Source: Streptoalloteichus hindustanus (GTDB taxonomy: Bacteria; Actinomycetota; Actinomycetes; Mycobacteriales; Pseudonocardiaceae). Taken from it: 64,000 bases of DNA. Below the pieces are notes generated by a model. It had not been told where the DNA came from, ran no database searches, and worked only from the letters and a program-made list of their open reading frames with translations. The DNA lies in assembly GCF_900129375.1 (NCBI RefSeq), contig NZ_FQVN01000001.1, forward strand, positions 1,116,001 through 1,180,000, read 5' to 3'. Of this stretch, positions 35,799 through 45,690 are shown piece by piece (within the stretch, counting starts at the first letter, position 1; every line of letters starts with the position of its first letter). The position numbers and the translations under genes were made by a program.

Positions 35799-36836
35799 TC
35801 ACCGCGGCTGCACGATCAGGTCCTTGGCCTCGACCTGCTGCTTGAGCACGCCGAACTCGAACAGCAGGTTCGGCACCCGCTGGAGCCGGCTGGGCTCCAG
35901 GCTCGTCGGGTAGCTGCCCAGCTTCATCAGGCGCGCGGTCTCGCCGTCGATGCCGGCGAACTTCTGCAGCTGCGCCTCGACCAGCGACCGGTCCGCCTCG
36001 GCCTCGGCCTGCGCCCTGGCCAGCGCGCGCTGGAAGGCCGCGACCACCTTCGGGTTCCGGTCCACGAAGTCGGCCCGCGCCCCGTAGCCGGACAGCGGCA
36101 GGCCCGCCGTCGGCCCGGTCGCGGTGTCGAACACCTCACGGGCGCCGATGTTCTTCGACGCCTTGGTCACGAACGGCTCGGCCAGCAGCGCCGCGTCCAC
36201 GCTGCCCTGCTGCATCGCGGTCTCCATGTTCGGGAACGGCATCGGGACGAACGAGATGCTGGCGGGGTCCACCCCGTGCATCCGGGCGGCGGCCATCACG
36301 CTGACGTCGGAGATGCTGCCCGTGCTCGTCACCGCGACCTTGCGGCCGGTCAGGTCGCCCGGCTGCCGGACCGGGGAGTTCGGGGCGGCCATGAGCACCG
36401 CGGTGCCCGCCTTGGCGGCCAGCGCCTCGGCCACGATCCTGAGCTTGCCGGTGCCCTTCGCGGTCGCCGTGTAGAAGGGCGGGTACGTGCTGAAGGCGAT
36501 GTCGATCCCGCCGCCCAGCAGCAGGGTGACCGCCTCCGGGCCGCTGGGCACGGGGCGGATCTCCACCTCCAGGCCCGCGGCCGAGAAGTAGCCGCGTTCC
36601 CGCGCCAGGTGCAGCGGGGCCACGTCGGCGACCGGCAACGCGCCGACCACGACCTTGTCCCGCTCCAGCCCCCGGTCGCCGGCGGCGCCGGGGCCGGTGT
36701 TCGTCGACCCGCCGAGCAAGCCGCAACCACTGAGAGTGACCGCAAGGGTCGCGGTGGTGAGCAATGTCGCGATTCGGCGGAGTCGACGTAACGCCGGACC
36801 CGTGCCGGCCGGCCCGAGTAAGGGCAAACCCGTCAT
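35799..36836 (-). CDS. Orphan NitT/TauT-type substrate-binding lipoprotein
   Basis: A 345-residue binding protein. The signal peptide ends LAVTLSGC with Cys38 as lipid anchor. Shared blocks with the operon protein at 33177 include VADVAPLHLARERGYFSAAG, SVDAALLAEPF, NPKVVAAFQRALARAQAEAE and SRLQRVPNLLFEFGVLKQQ. No permease or ATPase lies beside it, so it must either feed the channel encoded at 31.6-33.2 kb or act as a sensor. ATG 36836 is used. It probably arose by duplication around the monooxygenase gene. Confidence 0.87.
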   Translation of the reverse strand: MTGLPLLGPAGTGPALRRLRRIATLLTTATLAVTLSGCGLLGGSTNTGPGAAGDRGLERDKVVVGALPVADVAPLHLARERGYFSAAGLEVEIRPVPSGPEAVTLLLGGGIDIAFSTYPPFYTATAKGTGKLRIVAEALAAKAGTAVLMAAPNSPVRQPGDLTGRKVAVTSTGSISDVSVMAAARMHGVDPASISFVPMPFPNMETAMQQGSVDAALLAEPFVTKASKNIGAREVFDTATGPTAGLPLSGYGARADFVDRNPKVVAAFQRALARAQAEAEADRSLVEAQLQKFAGIDGETARLMKLGSYPTSLEPSRLQRVPNLLFEFGVLKQQVEAKDLIVQPR

Positions 36837-37047
36837 GTGTTCACTCCACGTAGTGTCTCGTACGCCCAGAGTGGCGAAGCCACCCTAAACGCCGGTGGGG
36901 TCTTCACGACAGATGGATTTGGGTCGACAACGGCCCACTCTCGGTACCGGCTATTCGGCGGCCAGTCACCCGAAGGTGTTGCCCGATGTGAGTACACTCC
37001 GCCGCACTGGGGTGTCGGGCGCCACGTGGAACAGACCAGGGAGTGGA

Positions 37048-37290
37048 ATGACTGATCCGAGGGCTGTGGCCGTGGCCGCCCCGCCCACCCCAGGATCGGG
37101 CGGGTCGACGCGGCCGGCAACCGGACGCGCCCCCGCGTCCGTGGCCGCCGCGCGCGTGCCCGTCCGGGATCCCCGCGGCTCCCTGTCGTTCCGGGTGACG
37201 ACGCCCGGCTGTGCCGGCTCCGCTCAGGACCCGGCCCTTTTCAACCGCACCGCCGTGCTCGGCGGCGGTGCGACGTGGAGGACCTGTTAA
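37048..37290 (+). CDS. Possible 80-residue small protein before the conservon kinase
   Basis: An ATG at 37048 with GGGAG five bases upstream opens an 80-codon frame, MTDPRAVAVAAPPTPG onward. It is rich in Ala, Pro and Arg and ends in TAA two bases before the kinase GTG. That arrangement would suit translational coupling. Against it: no recognisable family, composition any GC-rich frame could give, and the end overlaps the hairpin and ribosome binding site of the kinase gene. The remaining part of this 456-bp divergent region (36837-37047) shows no gene. Confidence 0.35.
   Translation: MTDPRAVAVAAPPTPGSGGSTRPATGRAPASVAAARVPVRDPRGSLSFRVTTPGCAGSAQDPALFNRTAVLGGGATWRTC
37246..37272 (+). promoter_or_regulatory. 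Stem-loop just before the conservon ribosome binding site
   Basis: CGCACCGCC (37246-37254) pairs perfectly with GGCGGTGCG (37264-37272) around a nine-base loop. GGAGGA, the ribosome binding site for GTG 37293, begins five bases after it. It could modulate translation of the operon. Confidence 0.45.
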
Positions 37291-37292
37291 CC

Positions 37293-40200
37293 GTGGCCCG
37301 TCAGGACACCACCCCTTCGGGCAGCGCCGGTCAGGGCCCGGCGCGGCCGCCCGAGGACCACGAGGAGGCGCTCGCCGTCTCCGACACCGGCGCAGCCGAA
37401 CCCCCCGCCGACGCCGCCGGCGACGAGCCCTCGCCCGAGGAGGCGGCGAGCGAGAAGCGTCCGCCCAAACGCGTGCGGTGGCGGCTGCGCAACTGGCACC
37501 TGCGCACGAAGATGGTCGCCGTCCTCCTGGTGCCGACCATCACCGCGTTGGTGCTCGGCGCCATCCACGTGAACGAGGACCTCGACGGCGCCGACCAGTT
37601 CGGCAAGTACGTCAAGCACGTCGAGCTGGCGGAGAAGGCCGCCGAGCTGGTCCAGGAACTGCAGCGCGAGCGCACGCTGGTCGCCACCTTCGTCGCCAGG
37701 CAGAACGGCAACCAGGGCGCCAAGGACCGGCCCCAGATGGACGCGCAGATCTCCAAGGTCGACGCCGCCGTCGGCAGCGTCAGCCGGGTCGCGGTGACCC
37801 TCGACGAGACGCACAGCGCCGTCAAGGAGCCGTTCCAGCGCGCCATGGACGGGCTGGGCACCCTCAAGGCGCTGCGGCAGGCCGCGGTGAGCAGCAAGTA
37901 CCCGGACTCCGCGATCGTCACCCGCTACACCGACATCATCAACGGCCTCCTGGAGGCCAACCACGCCGCGGCCAACGCGACCTCCGGCACCGCCATCGCG
38001 CAGGTCGCCAGGGCCGCCGACGCCATCGGCCGCGCCAAGGAGCAGGTGTCCCAGCAGCACGCCCTGCTCCTCGTCGCCTCCGTCCGCGACAAGTTCCAGC
38101 CGGCCGAGCTGACCCTGGTCCGGGGCGCGGACGCCCGGTTCGAGGCCGCGCTGGCCGAGTTCAACAACGCCGCCACGCCGCAGCAGCGGATCCGCTACAA
38201 CGACACCGTCAGCGGCCAGGACGTCGACCAGCGGCAGCGCATCAAGCAGACCGCCCTGGTCCGCGCCGAGCAGAACACGAAGCTGGAGGTCCAGGCCGAG
38301 GCCTGGGAGGCGGCCTCCTCCACCACCACCGCCTTCATCCGCGACGTGGAGCGGGCGCTGGCCACCGAGCTGCGGGAGACCGCCCAGGCCCTCGCCGACG
38401 ACGCCCAGGCCCGCGCGCTGCGCAACTCCGCCCTGATCCTCTTCGTCCTGGCGCTCGCGGTCCTGCTGACCCTGGTCATCGCCCGGTCGCTGCTGCACCC
38501 GCTGAAGGTGCTGCGGGTCTCCGCCCTCGACGTGGCGCGCAAGCGCCTGCCCGAGGTCATCCAGACCATGCGGGACAGCGACAAGGAGGTCCCGGAGGTC
38601 AAGGTCGAGCCGGTCGCCGTGCACAGCACGGAGGAGATCGGCCAGGTCGCCCGCGCGTTCGACGACGTGCACAACACCGCCGTCCGCCTCGCCGCCGAGC
38701 AGGCCCTGCTGCGGGCGAACGTCAACGCGATGTTCGTCAACCTCTCCCGGCGCAGCCAGGCGCTGGTCGAGCGGCAGCTCAACCTCATCGACCGGCTGGA
38801 GCAGGACGAGCAGGACCCCGACCAGCTCGGCCACCTGTTCGAACTGGACCACCTCGCCACCCGGATGCGGCGCAACTCCGAGAACCTCCTGGTGCTCGCC
38901 GGCACCGACCTGACCCGCCGGCTCAGCCGGCCGGTCCCGGTCAGCGACGTCATCGGCGCCGCGGTGTCCGAGGTCGAGCAGTACGCGCGGATCGACGTCG
39001 CGCCCACCCCGGACCTGGCCGTCCAGGGCCGCGCCGTCAACGACCTCGTCCACCTCGTCGCCGAGCTGCTGGACAACGCCACCGCGTTCTCCGACCCCAA
39101 CTCGCGGGTCAGCGTGCGCACCGCCCGCAGCCGGGGCGGCGAGCTGGTCGTCGAGATCACCGACCGCGGCGTGGGCATGCCCAACCAGGACCTGTCCGAG
39201 GCCAACGAGCGACTGGCCAACCCGCCCCGCGTCGACGTCGGCGTCTCCCGCCGCATGGGCCTGTACGTGGTCGCGCGGCTGGCCAAGCGGCACGAGATCA
39301 AGGTCCGGCTCCGCTCGGAGGAGCTGGAGGGCGGCCTCATCGCGCTGGTCGTCGTGCCGCGTGAGCTGATCGTGGAGCTGCGGCCCGAACCCGGTCCCGG
39401 CTCGATGCCCTCCGGCTCCGGCTCGACGTTCCCGCCGATCGGGACCACGACCGGCACCCTGCCGCCGACCCCGGTCCCGGCCGCCACGCCCGCGCCGCCG
39501 GCGCCCCCGCCCCCGGCCCCCCCGGCTCCGCCGAAGCCGGCCACCGCGACGGCCACGGGCTTCGCCCCGGTGAACGGGCTGCCCCCGGCGCCCGTCCAGG
39601 ACGAGGAGCCGGTGCCGGCCGCCCCCGCGCGCCCGGCCGAGCCGGCCCAGCAGCCCCAGTTCGACCTGTCGGTGCGCGTCACCTCGGGCGACGGCGCCGA
39701 CGACCCGGCGGCCGTGCCCCAGGTGAGCCCGGCGGCCCCCGCCGAGCGGCGGCCGGTGGCGCCGACCCCGGACACCCGCCCCGAACTGGAGCTCGAACTC
39801 GCCGACGGCGGCGCGGAGCCGCCGGTCGGGGAGGGCGGGCGGTGCGGTCCGCCGCCGGCCCCGCCCGGGCGGCCCGAGCCGGGCAGCCTGTTCTGGGCCG
39901 CCGAGACCACCACGCTCGACCCCGTGGATCTGGCCGCCCCGTCCGGTCAGGCAGAGCGGCCGACCGCGAACGCCGGGCCCGGCGTCGTGGCGGGCGGGAC
40001 CGCCGAGACCGACGAGACCGCCAAGGAGGTCGAGCAGGACGTGGACGCGCCGACCGAGCGGCTGCCCATCTACGAGGCGGTGCTCACCCAGTGGTTCCAG
40101 AGCGTCGCCGACGAGCTGCCGACCGAGGGGGAGCCGCCCCGTCCGCAGGACACGCTGCGGTCCGACCCGCTCGGCCCGATCACCCGGACCACCCCGGCCC

Positions 40201-40721
40201 CGGCCCCGGCGGCGGAGCCGCCCGCGCCGGCCGCCGACCCGCTGCCCAAGCGCACCCCGCGCAAGCTGGGGGAGCCCGCGGGCGACCCGGCGGCGCCGGC
40301 CCGACCCAGCACCCGGCTGGGCCGGCCGCGCCCCGGCCAGCAGCTGCCCACCACGGCCCACGCCGACGCCGACGCCGGCCAGCCCGCCACCCCGGCGAGC
40401 TGGGGCTCCGGCGACGAGGGCTGGGCGGCCGCCAAGGCGCTGCTCAACCAGAGCACGGACGAGGTCACCTCGGCCGGCCTGCCCAAGCGGGTGCCCAAGG
40501 CCCACCTGGTGCCCGGCTCCGCCGCCCCCAAGCAGCAACAGCAGCCCAGCACGCCGTTGCTGCCGACGCCGCCCCGCTCCGCCGACGCGGTGCGCGGCCG
40601 GTTGTCCAGCTTCCAGCATGGTCTGCGTCGAGGCCGCCACCGGCTCGACGACCCGTCCGCGCCCGCGGGCGGGGAGACCCCCAGCCCGTCCCAGAGCCGT
40701 CATGACGAGGAGCAGGAGTGA
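37293..40721 (+). CDS. Conservon sensor kinase-like protein (CvnA type) with NIT domain
   Basis: A 1142-residue membrane protein. An acidic cytoplasmic lead (1-60) precedes helix 1 (about 73-91), an extracellular nitrate/nitrite-sensing (NIT) domain (about 95-365), helix 2 (about 375-397), HAMP, a dimerisation segment with [20 protein letters not shown], and an HATPase domain with [13 protein letters not shown] and [13 protein letters not shown]. There is no classic phosphoacceptor His motif. Residues from about 690 form a 450-residue Pro/Ala-rich, probably disordered tail. It is the first of four genes with roadblock, DUF742 and GTPase partners, the conservon order. GTG 37293 has GGAGGA upstream. 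Confidence 0.92.
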   Translation: MARQDTTPSGSAGQGPARPPEDHEEALAVSDTGAAEPPADAAGDEPSPEEAASEKRPPKRVRWRLRNWHLRTKMVAVLLVPTITALVLGAIHVNEDLDGADQFGKYVKHVELAEKAAELVQELQRERTLVATFVARQNGNQGAKDRPQMDAQISKVDAAVGSVSRVAVTLDETHSAVKEPFQRAMDGLGTLKALRQAAVSSKYPDSAIVTRYTDIINGLLEANHAAANATSGTAIAQVARAADAIGRAKEQVSQQHALLLVASVRDKFQPAELTLVRGADARFEAALAEFNNAATPQQRIRYNDTVSGQDVDQRQRIKQTALVRAEQNTKLEVQAEAWEAASSTTTAFIRDVERALATELRETAQALADDAQARALRNSALILFVLALAVLLTLVIARSLLHPLKVLRVSALDVARKRLPEVIQTMRDSDKEVPEVKVEPVAVHSTEEIGQVARAFDDVHNTAVRLAAEQALLRANVNAMFVNLSRRSQALVERQLNLIDRLEQDEQDPDQLGHLFELDHLATRMRRNSENLLVLAGTDLTRRLSRPVPVSDVIGAAVSEVEQYARIDVAPTPDLAVQGRAVNDLVHLVAELLDNATAFSDPNSRVSVRTARSRGGELVVEITDRGVGMPNQDLSEANERLANPPRVDVGVSRRMGLYVVARLAKRHEIKVRLRSEELEGGLIALVVVPRELIVELRPEPGPGSMPSGSGSTFPPIGTTTGTLPPTPVPAATPAPPAPPPPAPPAPPKPATATATGFAPVNGLPPAPVQDEEPVPAAPARPAEPAQQPQFDLSVRVTSGDGADDPAAVPQVSPAAPAERRPVAPTPDTRPELELELADGGAEPPVGEGGRCGPPPAPPGRPEPGSLFWAAETTTLDPVDLAAPSGQAERPTANAGPGVVAGGTAETDETAKEVEQDVDAPTERLPIYEAVLTQWFQSVADELPTEGEPPRPQDTLRSDPLGPITRTTPAPAPAAEPPAPAADPLPKRTPRKLGEPAGDPAAPARPSTRLGRPRPGQQLPTTAHADADAGQPATPASWGSGDEGWAAAKALLNQSTDEVTSAGLPKRVPKAHLVPGSAAPKQQQQPSTPLLPTPPRSADAVRGRLSSFQHGLRRGRHRLDDPSAPAGGETPSPSQSRHDEEQE

Positions 40722-41140
40722 CCGCGTCCGTCCAGCAGCCTGGCAGCTTCGGTTGGTTGATCACGGACTTCGTCCGCAGGGTCCCCGGCGTCGCGCACGC
40801 CGTCGTGGTGTCCGCGGACGGGCTGCTGCTCGCCGGCTCCCAGGGCCTGCCGCTCGACCGGGCCGAGCAGCTTTCCGCCGTGGCCTCCGGCCTGGTGAGC
40901 CTCACCCAGGGCGCCGCCCGGTGCTTCGAGGCGGGGAACGTCGCGCAGACGGTGGTCGAGATGGAACGGGGCTACCTGTTCCTGATGTCCATCAGCGACG
41001 GCTCCTGCCTGGCCGTGCTCGCCGCGCCCAACTGCGACATCGGCCTGGTGGCCTACGAGATGACGTTGTTGGTGGAGCGTGTCGGCCAACAGCTGACACC
41101 GGAGCTTCGTGCCCAGCTGCAGGGCGGGGTGCGTCGATGA
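40718..41140 (+). CDS. Roadblock/LC7 domain protein (CvnB type)
   Basis: A 140-residue cytosolic protein with one roadblock/LC7 domain, read from [20 protein letters not shown] and [20 protein letters not shown]. In conservons this protein pairs with the kinase and the Ras-like GTPase and probably acts in GTPase regulation, by analogy with MglB. GTG 40718 overlaps the kinase stop as GTGA, with GGAG just upstream, so translation is coupled. Length is typical for the family. Confidence 0.93.
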   Translation: MTASVQQPGSFGWLITDFVRRVPGVAHAVVVSADGLLLAGSQGLPLDRAEQLSAVASGLVSLTQGAARCFEAGNVAQTVVEMERGYLFLMSISDGSCLAVLAAPNCDIGLVAYEMTLLVERVGQQLTPELRAQLQGGVRR

Positions 41141-41167
41141 CGTGGGGTTGGTGGGGGTGACGGTGGG

Positions 41168-41818
41168 ATGAACACCGGTCCGGACTTCAGCGAGGGTCGT
41201 TTCGACTACCGCGACTGGGCGGCGAGCGGCTTCCGCTTCGACGGCTACGGCGAGCACGCCGACGGCGCCGACGACGCGGGGCACGAGACCGAGCTCGCGC
41301 GCGGGGACGGCCTGCCGTCCGCTCCGTCCACGCTGGACGGGTACGGCGGGGGGCTGTTCGGCGGCCCCGGCGCCGACCTGTTCGGCACCAGCGTGCCCGA
41401 CTACCCGCCCACGGAGTCCGGCGAGCAGCCGGTCAACGAGTGGTCGGCGGTGGGGCCGTCCATCGACCCGGTCGAGGAGTCCGGATCCCTGGTCCGGCCC
41501 TACGCCCGGACCAGGGGCCGTACCCGGCCCGACTACGACCTCGCGATCGAGGCCCTGGTGTCGACCAGCGACCGTGGCCTGGACCGCGAGGCCGCGGTGC
41601 TCTCCGAGCACCGGTCCATCTGCGGGTTGTGCGTGGAGACCCGTTCGGTGGCCGAGATCGCCGCGCACCTGAGGCTCCCGCTCGGGGTGGTGCGGGTGCT
41701 GATCGGTGACATGGCTGGTCTCGGCTTGGTCATGATCCACGAGGGCGGCGTCGTGAGTGGGGACCGGCCGTCCCTCGCGTTCCTGGAGAGGGTGCTCAGT
41801 GGGCTCCGCAGGCTCTAA
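41168..41818 (+). CDS. DUF742 protein (CvnC type)
   Basis: A 216-residue protein. The first 110 residues are acidic and Gly-rich without a recognisable domain. The DUF742 domain follows, with SLVRPYARTRGRTRPDYDLA, ISEHRS-like SEHRSICGLC, SVAEIAAHLRLPLGVVRVLI (winged-helix-like) and a C-terminal LERVLSGLRRL. The N-terminal extension is longer than in most members. Its role in the conservon complex is unknown. ATG 41168 lies 27 bp after the roadblock gene. Its end overlaps the GTPase start by 20 bp. Confidence 0.92.
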   Translation: MNTGPDFSEGRFDYRDWAASGFRFDGYGEHADGADDAGHETELARGDGLPSAPSTLDGYGGGLFGGPGADLFGTSVPDYPPTESGEQPVNEWSAVGPSIDPVEESGSLVRPYARTRGRTRPDYDLAIEALVSTSDRGLDREAAVLSEHRSICGLCVETRSVAEIAAHLRLPLGVVRVLIGDMAGLGLVMIHEGGVVSGDRPSLAFLERVLSGLRRL

Positions 41819-42395
41819 CCGGCCGGACACCCGGCAAGCGACCACCTCGGCCAAGATCGTGGTGGCCGGTGGCTTCGGCGTCGGCAAGACGACCTTCGTC
41901 GGCTCGGTCTCCGAGATCGTCCCGCTGACCACCGAGGCGGTGATGACCGAGGCCAGCGTGGGCGTGGACGACCTGTCCGCCACGCCGGGCAAGGTCACCA
42001 CCACGGTGGCCATGGACTTCGGTCGCGTCTCGCTCGACAGCGACCTCATCCTGTACCTGTTCGGCACCCCGGGCCAGCACCGCTTCTGGTTCATGTGGGA
42101 CGACCTGGTCAAGGGCGCGATCGGCGCGGTGGTCCTCGTGGACACCCGCCGGCTCGCCGACGCGTTCGCCTCCATCGACTTCTTCGACGACCGCGGCCTG
42201 CCCTACATCGTCGGCGTGAACTGCTTCGACGGGCTGCTGCACCACCGGATCGAGGACGTCCGCGAGGCGCTCACGATCGACGAGTCGGTCCCGATCGTGA
42301 CCTGCGACGCCCGGAGCCGCGAGTCCACCAAGCAGACGCTGATCACGCTGGTGGAGCACGCCATGCGGCGGTGGATGACCGCGAAGGCGGGCTGA
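41799..42395 (+). CDS. Conservon Ras-like GTPase (CvnD type)
   Basis: A 198-residue small GTPase. P-loop GGFGVGKTTFVGSVSE (about 19-34), switch region SVGVDDLSATPGKVTTTVAM, G3-like LYLFGTPGQHRFWFMW and a G4-like GVNCFDG (instead of NKxD). This is the pattern of the actinobacterial conservon GTPases. It is the output component of the four-gene system, whose kinase-like protein and roadblock partner may control its nucleotide state. GTG 41799 overlaps the DUF742 gene and has GAGAGG upstream. A terminator follows 18 bp after the stop. Confidence 0.93.
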   Translation: MGSAGSNRPDTRQATTSAKIVVAGGFGVGKTTFVGSVSEIVPLTTEAVMTEASVGVDDLSATPGKVTTTVAMDFGRVSLDSDLILYLFGTPGQHRFWFMWDDLVKGAIGAVVLVDTRRLADAFASIDFFDDRGLPYIVGVNCFDGLLHHRIEDVREALTIDESVPIVTCDARSRESTKQTLITLVEHAMRRWMTAKAG

Positions 42396-42413
42396 CCGCG
42401 CGAGTGACACCGT

Positions 42414-42447
42414 CCCCGGAACGCCCCTGACCGTCGGCGTTCCGGGG
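42414..42447 (+). terminator. Terminator of the conservon operon
   Basis: CCCCGGAACGCC (42414-42425) pairs perfectly with 42436-42447 around a ten-base loop. It has no U-tract. It stands 18 bp after the GTPase stop. Confidence 0.8.
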
Positions 42448-42693
42448 CTCCGGTCCGCCCGCCCGCCCACCCTCGTCTCGGCCGCGCCGCCCGCCCGGGT
42501 GCGGGCGGCTGCCCGGGCGTCGCTTCTCGTGGTGCTCCGGACGTCACGGCGACCCGTTTTCCTTGCCCAGCGGGCATTGTCAGGGCTCCCGGCCGCCCTG
42601 TGCCGGAAACGCGTCATGCCGAAGCCCCGGGCATGACTCCCGGCGCACACCTTCCGGCCGACACAGTCTTTTGCCCACTTCAGGCTTGAGTAA

Positions 42694-42770
42694 TGGGGGA
42701 ACCCCCACTTCCAACATCTCATGCGGGTCTGACAGGAACGGCCGACTCGCGATCACTCGGATGGGTGGAA
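42694..42770. repeat. Dispersed intergenic element, copy B
   Basis: Related to copy A at 26463-26547. It begins with a compact hairpin (GGGGGAACCCCC, 42695-42706), then CAAC, GGTCTGACAGGAACGG, GCGATCAC and GGGTGGAA. Relative to copy A, the possible outer pair is TTCCA/TGGAA instead of TCCCA/TGGGA, one compensatory change. It lies in the 549-bp gap between convergent genes (42396-42944); apart from this element and the terminator I see nothing in that gap. Confidence 0.6.
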
Positions 42771-42944
42771 AAGGAGCCGGGAAACCCGATGAGCGGATGT
42801 CGGGTTCGGTGGGCGCGCGGCCGCGGGAACGATCTGCGGGCGAAGCGCTCAACGCTTCGGCAGCCAAGAGCGAGGCCGAAAAAACATCGGTGTGCGGCGA
42901 GACGGGGCCGTCAGTTTTCGGAAAAGCGCCCTTTCGGCTGACGG

Positions 42945-45230
42945 TTATTCGGTCTCGTCGAGGAGTGCCGCCGTCATGATCCGGTGCAGCGGGTAACGCC
43001 GCAGGGCGCCCTGGGCGTCGTCGAACCCCTCCAGAACACCCCCGGCGACGTTGACCGGCTGGACGATCCGGTGCGAGGCGACACCGTGGGAGTCCACGAA
43101 ACCCAGCCAGACCTTCCGCCCCTCCCGGGCCGCGCCCTGGAGGAGCGCGAGGGTCGCCGAGGTGCTCGCCGGCGTCCCGGTGCCGCGGATCGCGGCGCCC
43201 CGGGGGGCGCTGGCCGCGCGGTCCCCGGCCCGCATCTGCCGGACGAGCACCGACAACTGCTCGTCGCTGGGCCGGGCGGGCCGCGCCGGCCGGGCCGGGC
43301 GACCCCGGGCCGGGACGCGCCGACCGCTGGGGCGCAGGTCCAGGACCCGCCCGTCCGGCCCCTCGGCGGCCGGGGCGAACCCGGCGTCGCGGAGACCGTC
43401 GATCACCTCGACGAGGGCCAGCGGGCTGACCACCACGGTGGGCGCGATCCGCCGGAGCTCCAGCTGGGCCGCCACGGGGTGGGCCAGCACCTCGGCCAGG
43501 AGCACCGGGTCGTCGCAGCGCAGGAACGAGCCGGCCGCCCCGCCCCGGAGCCGACCGTGCCGGCGGGCCACGTCGTCGACCAGGTAGCTCAGCGACTGCG
43601 GCACCGGCGTGCGCGACCGGGTGCGGAACAGCTCGTGCAACTCGGCGGCGGTGCGCCCGGCGTCCAGCGCCCGGCGCACGCTCGCCTCGCCGACGCGGTA
43701 CACGGTCGCGCCGCCGGTCGACTCCACGTCGGCGACCAGGGCGATCTCACCGGCCAACTCGGGCTCCAACGGGCCGGGCGCGACCACGGTCAGGTCGGGT
43801 TGCACGAGCACGTGGTCGACCGGAGCCGGCAACGCCTCGGCCATCCGGCGCGCCGCCTCGACCGCGCCGCCCTGCCCGTCGCCCTCGTCCGCCAGCAACG
43901 CGCGGCCGGCGGTGGTCAGCGCGCCGAACGCCAGCACCCCGACCGCCGCGCCCTCGTCCAGGGTCCAGCGGACCAGGTCGTCCCGGAGCCGACCGCCCCG
44001 GCGGGGCGCGCGCCAGGCCAGCACGGCGGCCAGCCCCTCGGGATCGCCGGCGGCCTCGCCCGGGGGCAGGTCGGCGAGCACGTCGAGCACCCGGCGCCGC
44101 TCCCGGGGGGCCACCGGGCGGCGCAGCTCGTCCGACAGGGGGTTGATCAGCCGCTCGCGCTCGTCGCGCAGCCCCACCAGGCCGGGCAGGCGCGGCAGGT
44201 CGAGCCAGGCCGAGGCGAGGGTCGCCCACCGCTGCTCCGGCACGGCCACGCACCAGGTGTCGGCCAGCGTGGTCGGGGTCCACTGGGGATCGACGCCGTC
44301 GCTGTCGGCCACCAGACCCGCGCCCACCGCCAGCTCGACCAGCAGCGCGGCCCTGCGCTCCTCGACGTCCAGGTCCTTGGCCAGCCGCCGCAGGTCGCGG
44401 ACGCCGAGCCCGCCGGAGCGCAGCACCGGTGGGGGCTCATCGGACCACAGCCGGATCAGGGTTTCGGTGTTCCGCAACAGGTCCAGCGCCTCGTGCGCCG
44501 CCGTCGAGTCCACCGTGGACACCTTGTGCGACGAGGTGCGCAGCGCCGGCTGGTCCACCTCGACCGTCCCCAGTGGACGGTCGCCGCGCAGCGCGACGGC
44601 CACCTGTCTGGGCAGCTCGACGGTCTCGCCGTCCCGCCGGACCAACAACCCCCTGGCCAGCAGGCGCTGCACCGGCGTGGTGGCGCGCTCCAGCGGCACG
44701 ACCTGCCCGGCGTCCCTGGTCCGACCGACCGGCGGGCCGGCGGCGAGCTTGTCCAGCAGCCGGCGCTCGGCGTCGTCCAGGCCGGCCAGCGCCGCGTCGA
44801 GGTCCACCTCGTCCAGTTGCGGGACCGGCCGGCCGAGACCGGCGGGGAACGGGCCGAGGGCCTCCCTGGCCGCCGGCACCACCGACAGCTCCGAGTCCGA
44901 GCCCCACACCAGCGCCTGCTCCCGCAGCGTGCTCAGCGCCTGACGCGTCCGGGCGGCGGGCACACCGCGCCCGAGGAGACGACCCACTGAGAGCAGCGCG
45001 GCGGGCTCCTGGTCGGCGTCGAGCACGAGCAGCGCGTCGAGCACCGCGAGGGTGAAGGCGTCGAGCCCCTCGCAGGCGCGCGCGACCGACGTCCGGATGC
45101 CGGCGCGGGTGGCCAGGACCGTGGTGTCGGCGGGGGGAGGGGTGGCCAAATCGGGGCGTGCGCGCAACAGGGCCGCGAGCGCGGAGTCGTCCTGCGCGCG
45201 CAGCCAGTCGGCGAGTGAGAGGCCGGGCAT
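42945..45230 (-). CDS. Helicase-associated/WYL-type protein (Rv0862c-like)
   Basis: A 761-residue cytosolic protein. The N-terminus ([20 protein letters not shown]) matches the actinobacterial helicase-associated domain family. Winged-helix-like blocks follow, a central [17 protein letters not shown] segment typical of this family, and a C-terminal WYL-like domain with [20 protein letters not shown] and [10 protein letters not shown]. No helicase motor motifs are present. Mycobacterial homologues sit beside the XPB helicase and are thought to work with it; here XPB is 21 kb away on the same strand. ATG 45230 has GGTGGGGAT just upstream. Confidence 0.85.
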   Translation of the reverse strand: MPGLSLADWLRAQDDSALAALLRARPDLATPPPADTTVLATRAGIRTSVARACEGLDAFTLAVLDALLVLDADQEPAALLSVGRLLGRGVPAARTRQALSTLREQALVWGSDSELSVVPAAREALGPFPAGLGRPVPQLDEVDLDAALAGLDDAERRLLDKLAAGPPVGRTRDAGQVVPLERATTPVQRLLARGLLVRRDGETVELPRQVAVALRGDRPLGTVEVDQPALRTSSHKVSTVDSTAAHEALDLLRNTETLIRLWSDEPPPVLRSGGLGVRDLRRLAKDLDVEERRAALLVELAVGAGLVADSDGVDPQWTPTTLADTWCVAVPEQRWATLASAWLDLPRLPGLVGLRDERERLINPLSDELRRPVAPRERRRVLDVLADLPPGEAAGDPEGLAAVLAWRAPRRGGRLRDDLVRWTLDEGAAVGVLAFGALTTAGRALLADEGDGQGGAVEAARRMAEALPAPVDHVLVQPDLTVVAPGPLEPELAGEIALVADVESTGGATVYRVGEASVRRALDAGRTAAELHELFRTRSRTPVPQSLSYLVDDVARRHGRLRGGAAGSFLRCDDPVLLAEVLAHPVAAQLELRRIAPTVVVSPLALVEVIDGLRDAGFAPAAEGPDGRVLDLRPSGRRVPARGRPARPARPARPSDEQLSVLVRQMRAGDRAASAPRGAAIRGTGTPASTSATLALLQGAAREGRKVWLGFVDSHGVASHRIVQPVNVAGGVLEGFDDAQGALRRYPLHRIMTAALLDETE

Positions 45231-45382
45231 ATCCCCACCACGGTATCCGCCGTCACGTCCCGTCGGGTCCACGGTCGGCGTCAGGCACACTGGACGGGGC
45301 GCGAGCGGCGGTGTTCGCCGAGGTCGCGTCGAGTAGGAGGGGCCCGTGCACGACGTGGCCCGAACGCTTCGAGGAGGAACGC

Positions 45383-45568
45383 GTGGCGAAGGCCCGGCGC
45401 ACCGAGCGCACCGACCCGTCCTGGCCGGACCTGCCCAACGGCGAGCACCCGGTCACCGAGCTGGCCAGCCCGTTGCAGGGCGCGCTGTCCCCGTTCGGGG
45501 AGGTCACCTTCCCGCTGCCCAGCGACGAGGTGCCCTACCGGCACCCGGTCACCAAGATCAACCGCTGA
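45383..45568 (+). CDS. Conserved 61-residue protein (Rv0863-like position)
   Basis: A short soluble protein, [20 protein letters not shown] onward, rich in Pro and ending KINR, without a recognisable domain. GTG 45383 has GAGGAGGA four bases upstream, a near-ideal ribosome binding site, which argues that it is real. It is divergent from the Rv0862c-like gene, the same relation as Rv0863 to Rv0862c in M. tuberculosis. Function unknown. Confidence 0.75.
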   Translation: MAKARRTERTDPSWPDLPNGEHPVTELASPLQGALSPFGEVTFPLPSDEVPYRHPVTKINR

Positions 45569-45645
45569 ATCCGCTTCGCGGAAGAACTCTTCCGTTCCGT
45601 AACGGGTTCCGCGGACTCGGGTGCGATCGCCCTCGGGCCGGGGAC

Positions 45646-45651
45646 TAGGCT
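45646..45651 (+). promoter_or_regulatory. -10 hexamer TAGGCT before the malic enzyme gene
   Basis: TAGGCT lies 40 bp before the ATG, followed by a leader containing AGGAGGG at normal spacing. Unlike the leaderless examples in the window, this transcript would have a short untranslated leader. Confidence 0.45.
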
Positions 45652-45690
45652 CTTCCCACGCTGAGCAGCACGAACGCGTAGGAGGGTGCG

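Noticed and set aside
37287..40703. An 1138-codon minus-strand frame opposite the conservon kinase
   Set aside because: Mirror image of the kinase codon bias; no domains or start signal.
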